64,000 nucleotides of DNA from contig DATGXK010000008.1 in NCBI GenBank assembly GCA_035299025.1, forward strand, positions 248,001 to 312,000, in the 5' to 3' direction. Below, one piece after another: positions 51,340 to 61,500 of the stretch (positions within the stretch are counted from its first letter, which is position 1; the number at the start of each line of letters is the position of its first letter). A model generated the notes under the pieces. That model searched no databases. It worked only from the letters and a program-made list of their open reading frames with translations, and had not been told where the DNA came from. This DNA comes from Leadbetterella sp035299025 (GTDB taxonomy: Bacteria > Bacteroidota > Bacteroidia > Cytophagales > Spirosomataceae). The position numbers and the translations under genes are program-made.

Positions 51340-51582
51340 ATGAAAAGAGTAATTTTAATCTTCAGTGTTCTTGTAAGTATTCAAGCCATAGCTTTTCAAC
51401 AAGACCCTAAAAAAGAGAAAGCTGAAACTTTAGCAAAAAATGGCACGGATCCAGTTTGCAAAATGACGGTTAAAAAAGGCACCAAACTGGTTTCGACCCA
51501 TAAAGAGAAGCAATATGGTTTTTGCAGTAAAATGTGCAAAGATCAGTTTGATAAACATCCTGAGAAATTTGTAAAAAATTGA
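51340..51582 (+). CDS. Secreted YHS-domain protein
   Basis: This 80-residue protein has a signal peptide (MKRVILIFSVLVSIQAIAFQ). The YHS domain reads 'TDPVCKMTVKKGTKLV' and 'YGFCSKMCKDQFDKHPEKF' with three Cys. YHS domains bind soft metals, often copper or silver. Its stop overlaps the TTG start of the PepSY gene, so translation is coupled within the copper operon. Confidence 0.9.
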   Translation: MKRVILIFSVLVSIQAIAFQQDPKKEKAETLAKNGTDPVCKMTVKKGTKLVSTHKEKQYGFCSKMCKDQFDKHPEKFVKN

Positions 51583-52670
51583 GAAAGAATCAATTATTAA
51601 GACTAGTTTATAGCCTCCACAAATGGTTTGGGCTAATCACAGGATTTTTCTTGTTGATTTATGGCCTTAGTGGCTCTATATTGGTTTACAAAGACCAGTT
51701 GGAAGAGTTTTTTTACCAAAAACCGATAGTATCGGATAAAAAGCCGCTTTTGTTGGACAGTATTTACAAAATCATAACAGATAAATATACCCATGTGGAT
51801 GGACTCGCTTGGGTAAATCCAAATGCCGACAAAAAACTGCCATATCATTTTAGACTTTATTTAAATGATGCAAGGTTAATCTCTTATGACTTGGGTGCCT
51901 TAACCATCAACCAATTCACTGGCGAAATCCTGCGGCACGGTAGAGGCGATGACCTCGAAGTGGGCTGGATAGAGTGGATTTTCCAACTGCATTTTTCATT
52001 GCATCTAGGTATGCCTGGAGCGGCACTTTCGGCCATTTTTGGGCTGACTATGCTCATTTCTATCATCACGGGCTTTATAGTTTATCGAAAATCCATCTGG
52101 AAAGCCCTGACCTTCAAAGTGAAACTCAAAGGTAAAAACTGGAGGACCTTCTCATCTGATTTGCATAGAATTGTGGGCGTTTTGTCTTTGTTTTTCAATG
52201 CCATCATATTTTTTACAGGTTTCTGGATGAATATTTTTGCTTTTGAAAAAGAAACTTGGGATAAAGAAACGATTCCTACACCTAAGAATACCTTGGCCAA
52301 AATGTCCTTTGACAAAATGTTTGCACAAGCTCGTCAGATTCATCCCGATTTAGAGCCAGGTTATGTTTATTTTCCGACTCAACCGGAGAGAAAATTTAGT
52401 ATCAGAGGCAACATAAAAGGCCAAAACGAAATGTTTGCTGGCGGAAACTCGATTGTATTTGATGCTCAAAATGGCGAATTGCTTAAGATTGGCACTTTCG
52501 ACCAACTTGCTTTTACAGACAAACTCGAGGCTTTTGTTTTTCCATTACACGTGGGAAATTTTGGCGGACATTTACTTAAAATATTTTACATCATCTTAGG
52601 TCTTACCCCTGGTTTATTGGCCATTACTGGCTTTTTACTTTGGTATAGACGAAAAATCAAACGAACATGA
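51579..52670 (+). CDS. PepSY-associated transmembrane protein
   Basis: The protein has 363 residues from a TTG codon that overlaps the preceding stop (TTGA). Family marks are 'LHKWFGLITGFFLLIYGLSG', 'LHFSLHLGMPGAALSAIFGL', 'DLHRIVGVLSLFFNAIIFFT' and the C-terminal helix ending 'GFLLWYRRK', with about four membrane helices and a periplasmic domain. Such proteins often move electrons or reduce metals at the inner membrane. Fits the copper operon; the precise reaction is unknown. Confidence 0.9.
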   Translation: MRKNQLLRLVYSLHKWFGLITGFFLLIYGLSGSILVYKDQLEEFFYQKPIVSDKKPLLLDSIYKIITDKYTHVDGLAWVNPNADKKLPYHFRLYLNDARLISYDLGALTINQFTGEILRHGRGDDLEVGWIEWIFQLHFSLHLGMPGAALSAIFGLTMLISIITGFIVYRKSIWKALTFKVKLKGKNWRTFSSDLHRIVGVLSLFFNAIIFFTGFWMNIFAFEKETWDKETIPTPKNTLAKMSFDKMFAQARQIHPDLEPGYVYFPTQPERKFSIRGNIKGQNEMFAGGNSIVFDAQNGELLKIGTFDQLAFTDKLEAFVFPLHVGNFGGHLLKIFYIILGLTPGLLAITGFLLWYRRKIKRT

Positions 52671-53461
52671 GAAAAAAACTGACGCTAATTTTTGCATTAT
52701 TCTTTACTGGACTATTCGCCCATGAATTTTGGCTGATGCCGAGCAAATTCAGACTGTATGTAAACGAAACCATAGACTTACGCTTGTATGTAGGTGAGGA
52801 TTTCACGGGTGAAATATGGGCCAATAGAATCAAAAGGCTCTTAAATCTAAAAATTCACACCAAATCTGGAGTAAGAGATTTAACGAATCAAGCAATTCAA
52901 AGTGACTCACTACCCATTCCAGTAAAATTTACGACGGAAGGAACTCACCTTTTGAGCATGGCTTCTAAAAACTCATTTATTGGACTTGAAGCCGACAAAT
53001 TCAATGATTATCTGGAAGAAGATGGTATTGAGAACATTTATGAGCTGAGAAAGAAAAACGGACAACTCAATAAAGCTTCGAGAGAATTTTACAGCCGTTG
53101 TGCCAAATCAATAGTACAAGTTGGAAACAAAAGCGACGATTCGTACAAAAAAAACACCGGTATGCCTCTGGAAATCATTGCTTTGAAAAACCCTTACTTG
53201 CTGAAAGTTGGACAAGAAATGCAAGTACGAGTATTGTATAAAAATCAGCCGCTTGCCAACAAAATGATACTGGCTTGGCACAAAACCGATACCCAAAAAA
53301 CTACGCATCAGAAGCTCAGAACTGACAAAAATGGGGTTTTGAGTTTGATTCTCGACAAAAATGGATATTGGATGATCAGCACTGTACACATGATAGAACT
53401 TAAAAACAACCCGAAGGCCGACTATCAAAGCTATTGGGGAAATCTTACTTTTGAACTTTAA
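52667..53461 (+). CDS. DUF4198 family secreted protein
   Basis: The 264-residue protein has a signal peptide, and the mature start 'HEFWLMPSKFRLYVNETIDL' is the signature of DUF4198 (periplasmic, metal-uptake-linked, often annotated as nickel- or copper-associated). C-terminal Ig-like strands are 'LAWHKTDTQKTTHQKLRTDK' and 'GYWMISTVHMIE'. Start overlaps the previous stop (ATGA). The N-terminal His of the mature protein may be a metal ligand. Confidence 0.87.
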   Translation: MRKKLTLIFALFFTGLFAHEFWLMPSKFRLYVNETIDLRLYVGEDFTGEIWANRIKRLLNLKIHTKSGVRDLTNQAIQSDSLPIPVKFTTEGTHLLSMASKNSFIGLEADKFNDYLEEDGIENIYELRKKNGQLNKASREFYSRCAKSIVQVGNKSDDSYKKNTGMPLEIIALKNPYLLKVGQEMQVRVLYKNQPLANKMILAWHKTDTQKTTHQKLRTDKNGVLSLILDKNGYWMISTVHMIELKNNPKADYQSYWGNLTFEL

Positions 53462-53465
53462 TAAA

Positions 53466-54020
53466 ATGAATATCAACAGAAAAACCGCATTAAAGACACT
53501 GGCATTGAGTGCTTTAAGCTTCCCAAGTTTGGCCAACAAGAAAAAAGTCAAAAACGAGTTTTCTCAGCAGTTCGCTTCTGCTTGGAAAAGTTCGGAAAGC
53601 TACACTTTGAGACTTTTCAATCAAATGCCCGAAGATAAATTAGACTGGAAATATACTCCAGAATCTTTCTCTTGGAGAACGCAGTTTGTGCATTGCATCA
53701 CTTTCAACACGGCCCAACTTTGTGGAAGACTGAAAATAGAAAACCCCACAGAAGCTAAAAGCAAAATAAAGGATTATTGGAAAAAGCTTTCGAAGACCGA
53801 CCTTGAAAATGAGATTAAAGAATTCTACGCTTGGGTGGGCAAAATAGCTACCGAAACTTCACCCGAAACACTCGAGAAAATGGAGCCTTATGCCGGCGAG
53901 GATATCACAGTTTGGAGATTATTTTATGCTCTAGAAAATCACATCATTCACCACAGAGGCCAAGCCATTTGTTATTTAAGACTCAACAACATCACCCCAA
54001 TCGGTTACATAGGTTGGTAA
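53466..54020 (+). CDS. DinB-like metal-binding protein
   Basis: The start at 53466 (MNINRKTALKTLALSALSFP) follows the previous stop by 4 bp and reveals a Tat- or Sec-like leader; 184 residues. DinB four-helix fold: 'WRTQFVHCITFNTAQLCGRL' and 'ALENHIIHHRGQAICYLRLN' carry the expected metal-binding His residues. DinB-like proteins act as thiol transferases or metal-dependent hydrolases; the reaction here is not known. It continues the copper operon. Confidence 0.83.
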   Translation: MNINRKTALKTLALSALSFPSLANKKKVKNEFSQQFASAWKSSESYTLRLFNQMPEDKLDWKYTPESFSWRTQFVHCITFNTAQLCGRLKIENPTEAKSKIKDYWKKLSKTDLENEIKEFYAWVGKIATETSPETLEKMEPYAGEDITVWRLFYALENHIIHHRGQAICYLRLNNITPIGYIGW

Positions 54021-54025
54021 TTATC

Positions 54026-54928
54026 ATGAAAAAACTCATACTTATTTCCCTTTTCATATTTTCTCTAAACGCCTCAGCATGTGATGTTTGTGGCTGCGGA
54101 AATGGTTCTTCATTTTTTGGTATTTTGCCGCAATCTCATTTTAACTTTGGTGGACTGAGATATCAAACCAAAACTTTTGATTCGCATTTTACCAGTAATT
54201 TACTAAGAACCGAAGAAAATTTCCAGTCCATAGAACCTTGGCTCAGGTTATATCCACTCAAAAAAACGCAACTGATTCTCATGGGTTCTCTACAATCTAA
54301 TACCCAAACCATAATGGCCTCTGGCGAAAGAAAAACACTTTCGGGAATTGGTGACGTATCAGCTTTGGCACATTACAATTTGGTCAATACTTTTTTTGAT
54401 AGTACAGCCCATTCAATAGATCATATTTGGCTTTTGGGTGGAGGAATAAAACTTCCTACGGGCAAATTTAACTATGCAATTAGCCAAGACGAGGTGGCCA
54501 ATCCAAATTTTCAGTTAGGCACGGGTTCAGTTGACTACATCATCAACAGCATTTATACCGTCAGAAAGAATAATATTGGACTAAACTTTGACCTCAGTTA
54601 TAAAATAAACGGAACCAACAAGAACAATTATAAATTTGCCAACAAGAGCCGAGCAATAGTGAACGGTTTTATGCAATTAACGGCTGGAGATTTCACTTTT
54701 TTACCCAATTTGGGCGTCTTGGGCGAATACAATGGTCCCGACAAACAGAACGGTATTGACAACCAATTCTCAGGTGGATACCTTACCACGGCCATGCTCG
54801 GTAGCGAAGTTTATTACAAAAAAATAACCGCTGGTTTTTCGCTTCAAAAACCCATAGCTCAAGATCTTTCTGGCTCACAACTCAAGCTCAGAAATAGCTT
54901 TATGTGTCATTTGACTTTGTTGTTTTAG
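54026..54928 (+). CDS. Outer-membrane-type protein with CDVCGC motif
   Basis: The start at 54026 (MKKLILISLFIFSLNASACD) gives a clean signal peptide; the longer open frame upstream runs out of phase over the DinB gene and is rejected. The protein has 300 residues. Right after cleavage is 'ACDVCGCGNG', a Cys cluster typical of copper-linked outer-membrane proteins in this phylum. The rest is aromatic, barrel-like strands ending 'RNSFMCHLTLLF'. Probably handles copper at the outer membrane; last gene of the operon. Confidence 0.82.
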   Translation: MKKLILISLFIFSLNASACDVCGCGNGSSFFGILPQSHFNFGGLRYQTKTFDSHFTSNLLRTEENFQSIEPWLRLYPLKKTQLILMGSLQSNTQTIMASGERKTLSGIGDVSALAHYNLVNTFFDSTAHSIDHIWLLGGGIKLPTGKFNYAISQDEVANPNFQLGTGSVDYIINSIYTVRKNNIGLNFDLSYKINGTNKNNYKFANKSRAIVNGFMQLTAGDFTFLPNLGVLGEYNGPDKQNGIDNQFSGGYLTTAMLGSEVYYKKITAGFSLQKPIAQDLSGSQLKLRNSFMCHLTLLF

Positions 54929-54963
54929 TCTGAAAACTAGCCTAAAAACTTTTCTGGAATAAT

Positions 54964-57900
54964 CTATTTCAATGCCCTCTGGGTTTTGTATACCTGTGCT
55001 TTCCAAGAATTAAAAAACGTAATCAAAGTGCCAGAATTAGTGAAATAAAGGCTTTTTCGGGTGTCACCGAGGAGGTTTAGCCCAGTTTTCTCAAAACTCA
55101 AAGCCTCGAATGTACCCTTGCCTTTGCCTATCAAAACCGTTCCGCGAGATGCGTCTTGGCGTCCTTGATGTGCCTCATTGGGGTGAAAATTACCCGAACA
55201 GATAATATCAGCTATGCCGTCATGGTTTAAATCATCCACAATGAATGAATAAATAGGTGAAGCCTGCACTTGCCATGGCAGTGGTTTCAGGTCAAAATCT
55301 CCCTTACCATTACTCATTGCCATACAGCTTCTCAACTCCTTGACTTCTTTTCTAAGTGCTCCTTTTTTCTCCTCATCGGTGAACAAATCATCAAACAATA
55401 CTTCTGAATAATCTTTAAAAGTGATGTATTTCCTTCGAAATCCGATAATTTGTAAATTGAGATTCTCCCTCGGATGCACCGGAACGAGCTTATTTTGCAG
55501 GTAGTGTCCCATCACTGGGTCAAGTTTTTGGTCATTGTCAAAATCTTTGGCCAACATCACTACAGGTTGGTCTGCACTGGCCTTATAAAAAGTATTTAGT
55601 CCTTCATTACCCAGTAGAAAATCGTCATGACCATCCTTATTTAAGTCGGCGACTTCAATTGTATTCCACCAGCCTTCGGTATTTTGTTGTTGTTTCAGCG
55701 TAAACTTGCCTTTGGTATTTTGAAGAATGGTAAGCGGCATCCACTCTCCTACCATGGCGATATCGGCGAAGCCGTCTTTATTAGTATCCGTAACCACAAC
55801 ATCGCAAACCATACCCAGATTTCTTAAAAACGGTGCTACTTGAGAGGTTAAATCTTTAAACACTCCATTATCATTTCTAAGGATATAACTGCTCGGTTCT
55901 GATGGATATTGATTTGGAATCATTCGACCACCTATGAATAGGTCTAAATCATTGTCTTTGTCAAAATCTATCGGTAAAATCACCTGACTGCTTACATTTA
56001 TACTTGGCAAAGTCGGTGAAAAACTAAATTTCCCTTTGCCATCATTAAGCCACAGCTGTGGCTGGAAGGCCTCTGGAATATCAAGCGGTCGCTCGCAACT
56101 TCCGCCAGCGAAAACCAAATCTTGGTCGCCATCTTTGTCCACATCGAGGAACGCAAGAGCACCAACTTCCATGTTTTTACTGGTACTTATTTCTTGGGTT
56201 TTCGAGAATTGACCTTTAGAATTTTGAACAAAAACCATGGTTTCGCTTCCTCTGTATGCCCCACCAACCACAAAATCTTCTAAACCATCTAGATTGATAT
56301 CAGCCTTAGCGACAGTAGGTCCAAACTTCGAGAGCATTTTATGTAGAGAGGCCGTTTGATTAAAATCATTAAAGTCTGACTCCAAATGCTGGTAGTCAAA
56401 TTGGTCCTCCACCAATTGAAACAAAGGCTCTATTTTTTTACTTTTTGAATCTGTCGATGTGGCATCTTTGTATCGAAGTTTCAGGTTCTTTTTTAGGTTT
56501 TTCAAGACCTGAGAATGACCATCTGGCCAAGTTACAGTCAGCGAGTCGATGGTATTATTTTGACCTAAGCCCACCAAAACTCCTTTTTGTACAGAAGAGA
56601 GATAGCCTCGTACTGGGTAGTTTTCAAAAAGCAATAATTTGCCACCTACCCAGGCTTCTAGTTTCGCACCAAAACCTGAAAGATTTGACTCGCTACCTTC
56701 AATGTCTATTCTAATACTTTTGGTCGATTTGTTTTCGTTGGTTTTGTTCTTGTAAATCGATGCCTCAGAATCCAAATTGTTAATAATCAAATCCAAATCT
56801 CCGTCATTGTCAAGGTCAGCGTAGGCTGATCCGTTGGAATATGAAAGTTCGTCCAATCCCCATTTGTTAGAAACATCTTCAAACTGTAAATCGCCGGTAT
56901 TTCTGTAAGCGTAGTTTTTGAGAGGAATCTCCGGTACTTTTTCTATTAGGTCTGCCCTGTTTTCTTTACGATAAGCATCAGACCCAAACATGTTATTGTT
57001 ACGGTAATAGCTTATAAAATCCAGGTCTGTCACATTTTTCCGGTAGCCATTTGAGATAAAAATATCTTTGAAATTGTCATTATCGAAGTCACAAAGCATG
57101 GTTCCCCAGCTCCAGTCCGTTTTCGCAACTCCCGCCAAAAGGCCGTTTTCACTAAACTGTGGTATTGTGCCCTCATTTCCAAGATTTACCTGCAACATAT
57201 TTCTCATATATTGCAATTGATACAAATATGGACTCAAAACACTCAATTCTTTGCGGTCATAGTCTTGCCTTCCCAACATTTGTTTTTGTCTAGCATTTTC
57301 TTCGGGCATCATATCTAGCTGGAAGACATCCACTTTACCATCCAAATTTATATCTGCGGCATCTATGCCCATCCCCGACATAGCAGTGTGAGGCATGGCA
57401 CTTTTCACTACGTTTTCAAACTTGCCGTTGCCTTTATTAAGGTATAGCACGTCAGAACTCATAAAGTCGTTTGAACAATAAATATCCGGAAGTCCGTCAT
57501 TGTTGAGATCTGAAACCACCACACCAAGTCCGAGTCCTTCGTAAGTTACGCCCGCCTCCTCAGAAACATCAACAAAAACAGGATGTCCGTCTTTTAACCC
57601 GTCATTTTTATACAATTTGCTAGCGGAAGGATGAGAGCCGTCATTTATAGCCACCCTTTGGTAACTCGGATTTTGCGTATCAGGAGAGGTATTCAATAAA
57701 AAAACATCCAAATCTCCATCAATATCATAGTCAAAAAAAACCGATTGGGTAGAATAACCAGCAAAATCAAGTCCGTATTCCGCGGCTTGTTGCTTAAAAG
57801 TGGGTGTTTTAGTCCTTTGATTGATAAAAAGGAGATTCTGGGTATTTTTCAATAACTTATGATATCCTACAGATATATATAGGTCGTCCCAACCGTCATT

Positions 57901-58254
57901 ATTTATATCTACCACCGAAACGCCGTTGCACCAAGATTGCGTGTTCAGCCCTGCCGAGGTTGTAATATCTTCAAATTTGAAATCTCCTTTATTCAGATAA
58001 AGCTTAGAACTCACTTGATTTCCTGTAAAAAAGACATCGCTCAGTCCATCATTGTTAAAATCTCCAACTCCTACACCACCTCCATTATAAAAGTTGGTAA
58101 AAGTAAAGGCATTTAATGAGTCCGAGGAAATTATGTCGTTGCTGAAACTGATGTTAGTGTCAGAAGCTGACATTTTTTCGAACAGGGTGTCACCATTTCT
58201 TTTACATGCGACGAAAAGCAATAAACACCCGAAACAGAGGAAAATAGGTTTCAT
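54964..58254 (-). CDS. FG-GAP/ASPIC-UnbV (CRTAC1-like) lipoprotein
   Basis: The 1096-residue protein has a lipobox at 'LLLFVAC' (Cys16). Many Ca-binding FG-GAP/VCBS units are visible ('GDFNNDGLSDVFFTGN', 'DINNDGWDDLYISVG', 'YDIDGDLDVFLLN', 'DLNNDGLPDIYCSND', 'DLDNDGDLDLIINN'). An ASPIC/UnbV segment lies in the middle ('GFGAKLEAWVGGKLLLFENY', 'VTWPDGHSQVLKNLK'), and a second propeller set follows. Often encoded next to SusC/SusD pairs; a surface glycan-binding or accessory role is likely. Divergent from the second susC gene. Confidence 0.95.
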   Translation of the reverse strand: MKPIFLCFGCLLLFVACKRNGDTLFEKMSASDTNISFSNDIISSDSLNAFTFTNFYNGGGVGVGDFNNDGLSDVFFTGNQVSSKLYLNKGDFKFEDITTSAGLNTQSWCNGVSVVDINNDGWDDLYISVGYHKLLKNTQNLLFINQRTKTPTFKQQAAEYGLDFAGYSTQSVFFDYDIDGDLDVFLLNTSPDTQNPSYQRVAINDGSHPSASKLYKNDGLKDGHPVFVDVSEEAGVTYEGLGLGVVVSDLNNDGLPDIYCSNDFMSSDVLYLNKGNGKFENVVKSAMPHTAMSGMGIDAADINLDGKVDVFQLDMMPEENARQKQMLGRQDYDRKELSVLSPYLYQLQYMRNMLQVNLGNEGTIPQFSENGLLAGVAKTDWSWGTMLCDFDNDNFKDIFISNGYRKNVTDLDFISYYRNNNMFGSDAYRKENRADLIEKVPEIPLKNYAYRNTGDLQFEDVSNKWGLDELSYSNGSAYADLDNDGDLDLIINNLDSEASIYKNKTNENKSTKSIRIDIEGSESNLSGFGAKLEAWVGGKLLLFENYPVRGYLSSVQKGVLVGLGQNNTIDSLTVTWPDGHSQVLKNLKKNLKLRYKDATSTDSKSKKIEPLFQLVEDQFDYQHLESDFNDFNQTASLHKMLSKFGPTVAKADINLDGLEDFVVGGAYRGSETMVFVQNSKGQFSKTQEISTSKNMEVGALAFLDVDKDGDQDLVFAGGSCERPLDIPEAFQPQLWLNDGKGKFSFSPTLPSINVSSQVILPIDFDKDNDLDLFIGGRMIPNQYPSEPSSYILRNDNGVFKDLTSQVAPFLRNLGMVCDVVVTDTNKDGFADIAMVGEWMPLTILQNTKGKFTLKQQQNTEGWWNTIEVADLNKDGHDDFLLGNEGLNTFYKASADQPVVMLAKDFDNDQKLDPVMGHYLQNKLVPVHPRENLNLQIIGFRRKYITFKDYSEVLFDDLFTDEEKKGALRKEVKELRSCMAMSNGKGDFDLKPLPWQVQASPIYSFIVDDLNHDGIADIICSGNFHPNEAHQGRQDASRGTVLIGKGKGTFEALSFEKTGLNLLGDTRKSLYFTNSGTLITFFNSWKAQVYKTQRALK

Positions 58255-58360
58255 TATTAAAATTTCTAATTAACGATTTATCTATTAATATAATTTTTTA
58301 AAGAATTATTGACATTCAAAACAATTTTAGTTCATTTAAAAATAAAAATTGTGATATTAT

Positions 58361-58408
58361 TTTGACATTTTATTTTTTTGTGTACTTTTGACACATATTA
58401 ATATGTGT
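58361..58408 (+). promoter_or_regulatory. Promoter and 18-bp palindromic operator of the second susC
   Basis: TTTG (58361-58364), an 18-bp spacer, then TACTTTTG (58383-58390). Directly after it ACACATATTAATATGTGT (58391-58408) is a perfect 18-bp palindrome covering the expected transcription start. The leader to the ATG at 58539 would be about 140 bases. Confidence 0.7.
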
Positions 58409-58538
58409 ATAAATGACACTTTTGTATGTTTTGCAAATATATCATAAATGATAAACAATCCAGATAAAGTGCCTTGACCAATTATGAATCTTTTTTACTC
58501 AAATATTTAATTAACCAATTTCCAATTTTTCAAAATTT

Positions 58539-61500
58539 ATGGTACACGGTCAAATTTTACCTTTCAAAAAAGACCTCTTGACAAAGTCAATAAGGTTTTT
58601 GTCCATTCTCGTGTTAAGTCTGTTTTCATTCACACGCCTATCTGCCCAAGTAAAAGGGCTTGTATTGAACGAAAACAACGAAGGACTGCCTGGTGTGAGC
58701 GTAGTAGTAAAGGGTACCTCTTTGGGTACAGTTACCAACGGCGACGGTAAGTATGAAATCAAAGCAAACAATGGCTCTACTTTGGTATTTAGTTTCTTGG
58801 GTTATAAAAACCAAGAGGTTAAAGTAGGAAACCAAAATGAAGTGAATGTGTCTCTACAAGTAGACGAAAACCTCATGAACGAACTCGTGGTAGTAGGATA
58901 CGGAACCCAGAAAAAGACCAGCTTAACGGGAGCCGTTTCGTCCATAACGAGCAAAGAACTTACTGTTCAGCCTGTTATAAGTGCTACACAAGCTATGCAA
59001 GGCCGAGTAGCCGGGGTGTCAGTCGTAAACAGCAGTAGCCCAGGCAACGAACCTACCGTAAGAATCAGAGGTATTGGGTCCATCAGCCTTAGCCCCAACC
59101 CACTTTATGTAATAGACGGCGTACCTGGAGGCGGTCTGAACACCATTGCACCGGCCGACATAGAATCTATAGAGGTTCTGAAAGACGCGAGTGCAGCGGC
59201 CATTTACGGATCAAGAGCTGCCAACGGTGTGGTGCTCATTACGACTAAAAAGGGAAAAGCAGGTAAATTAAGTGTGAGTCTGGACAACTATGTGGGTACA
59301 CAGTCGGTATGGAGAACCTTGGACTTGCTCAATAGTGCCGACTATATTAAATACGGAACAGCACTTTTGACAGCTTCGGGACAAGCCGTGCCGGGGCGTT
59401 TCAGCAACATGAACACACCCATATATGAAGGTGCCACTACTACATTTGGCCAAACCGAAACCGACTGGCAAGATGTGATGTTCCAAAAAGCTCCAATTTA
59501 CAACAGTCAACTGGCCATTTCGGGAGGCTCAGAAAAGTCTAAGTTCTATCTTTCTTTAGGAAACTTCAAGCAAGAGGGTATTCTACCTTATACGGAGTAC
59601 GCACGCAGAAGTATAAGACTAAACTCAGACCACAACATAGCAAAATTCCTCACAGTAGGTCAAACCATGATGGTATCTAACGACAACAGAATAGGCGAAG
59701 GAAGTGCAGGTGGTAGAAGCCTAATAATGAACATCATGCGTATGGTACCTTACTGGCCAGTGAGTGATCCTACCAAACTTGGTGGATATAGCACCACGGC
59801 CCAAGGTTTGGATGCTACTGACCCAGAAAACCCGATGAGAATAGTGGTTCAAGAACAAAAAGATAGAGTTAACCGCTCATATAAAGTATTGGGAAGTATG
59901 TTTGCCGAGGTGAAATTCACAAACTGGTTGAAATATAAATTTACTATGGGTGGAGACTATGCTAGCTCAATTTTCACCTCGTTTGTGCCTATTTACAATG
60001 ATGGCAATCGTAGCAGACAAACCGCCGAAGTGTCTCAAAACAGGGGAGAATACTTTTCATCAGTGTTCACCAATCAGCTAAGTTTTGATAAAACATTCGG
60101 AAAACATCTGGTAAGTGCTACAGCCGTAGCCGAGAAACAAGATGCCCAATTTAAAGGTATAACCATCTCAGGCCAAAGACCCGACAACAATATCAAAGAG
60201 GTACAAGGAGCCTCTAACATAAGTGGTAATACCTCTATCACCGAAAACACACTGATCTCGTACGTGGGTCGTCTGAACTACGAATACGACAGCAGGTATT
60301 TACTTAGTGCTACTGTTCGTCGTGATGGTTCATCAAAATTTGCACCTGAAAGAAAATGGGGTACATTCCCATCAGTATCAGTTGGTTGGAGGCTAAGCGA
60401 GGAGTCGTTTATGAAAGACCTAGCTACTGTTTCGGAGTTAAAGTTAAGAGCAAGCATAGGTACTACAGGTTATAATTCAATTGGCGACTACGACTGGCAG
60501 CCACTTATATCTGCCAACAATACCAACTACTCGTTTGGCAATACCTCTCAGCTGGGTTCGTTCTTTAATAGCCTGGGCAATACAGGCCTAAGCTGGGAAG
60601 AGACAACAATGAAAAATGTGGGAGTTGACTTGTCTCTTTTCAACAACAAAATCACCCTTTCTACAGAAGTTTACTCTCGCAAAACCGATGGCCTTTTGCT
60701 ACGTGTACCGCTTCCTGAGTCCATCGGATTCTCGAGCAGTCCACTGGCCAATGTGGGTAGTATGCAAAACAATGGCTTTGAACTTGCCCTTGGATACCGT
60801 CTTGACAAAAAAGATTTAAAATCGACCATTACAGGTACTTTTGATTTGGTAAGAAACAAAGTATTGAGCCTAGCGACGGCAAACGCCACAATTAATGCAG
60901 GAAGCAATGCCGATTTTGGAGGATTTGACATTACTCGCACAGAAGTTGGTCACCCTATACAATCATTTTATGGATGGCAAGTAGCAGGAATTTTCCAAAA
61001 CGAAGGGGAAATTTCGACAGCCAACGGGGCCGACGGAGACCCAAAAACACCCTATCAAAATGCTGGAACCAAACCTGGAGATATCAAATTCAGAGATTTG
61101 AATGGTGATAACAAAATAGACGCCAGCGACAGAACTTATCTTGGAAGCTACCTTCCGAAGTTTTCTTACGGCCTCAATTACGCCGGAAATTACAAGAATT
61201 TTGACTTTGCTATATTCTTCCAAGGGGTTTATGGCAACAAAGTCTACAACGGAACAAAAGTTATTGGCCAAGGTATGCTAAGACTTTTCAATGCATCTGC
61301 TGACGTACTAAATGCCTGGACTCCAACCAATACCGCCACTGACGTACCTCGTGCAGTAAGCGGCGATCCAAATCAAAATTCCAGAACTTCCGATAGATTC
61401 TTAGACAACGGCTCATACCTGAGACTAAAAAACCTTACGGTAGGTTATACTTTACCGTCAGTCAAAATAGCCAAAGTAACCAACAATGTTTTGACTCGAG

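Noticed and set aside
53831..54025. 65-codon extension of the CDVCGC protein
   Set aside because: It overlaps the DinB-like gene out of frame; the ATG at 54026 begins a proper signal peptide.
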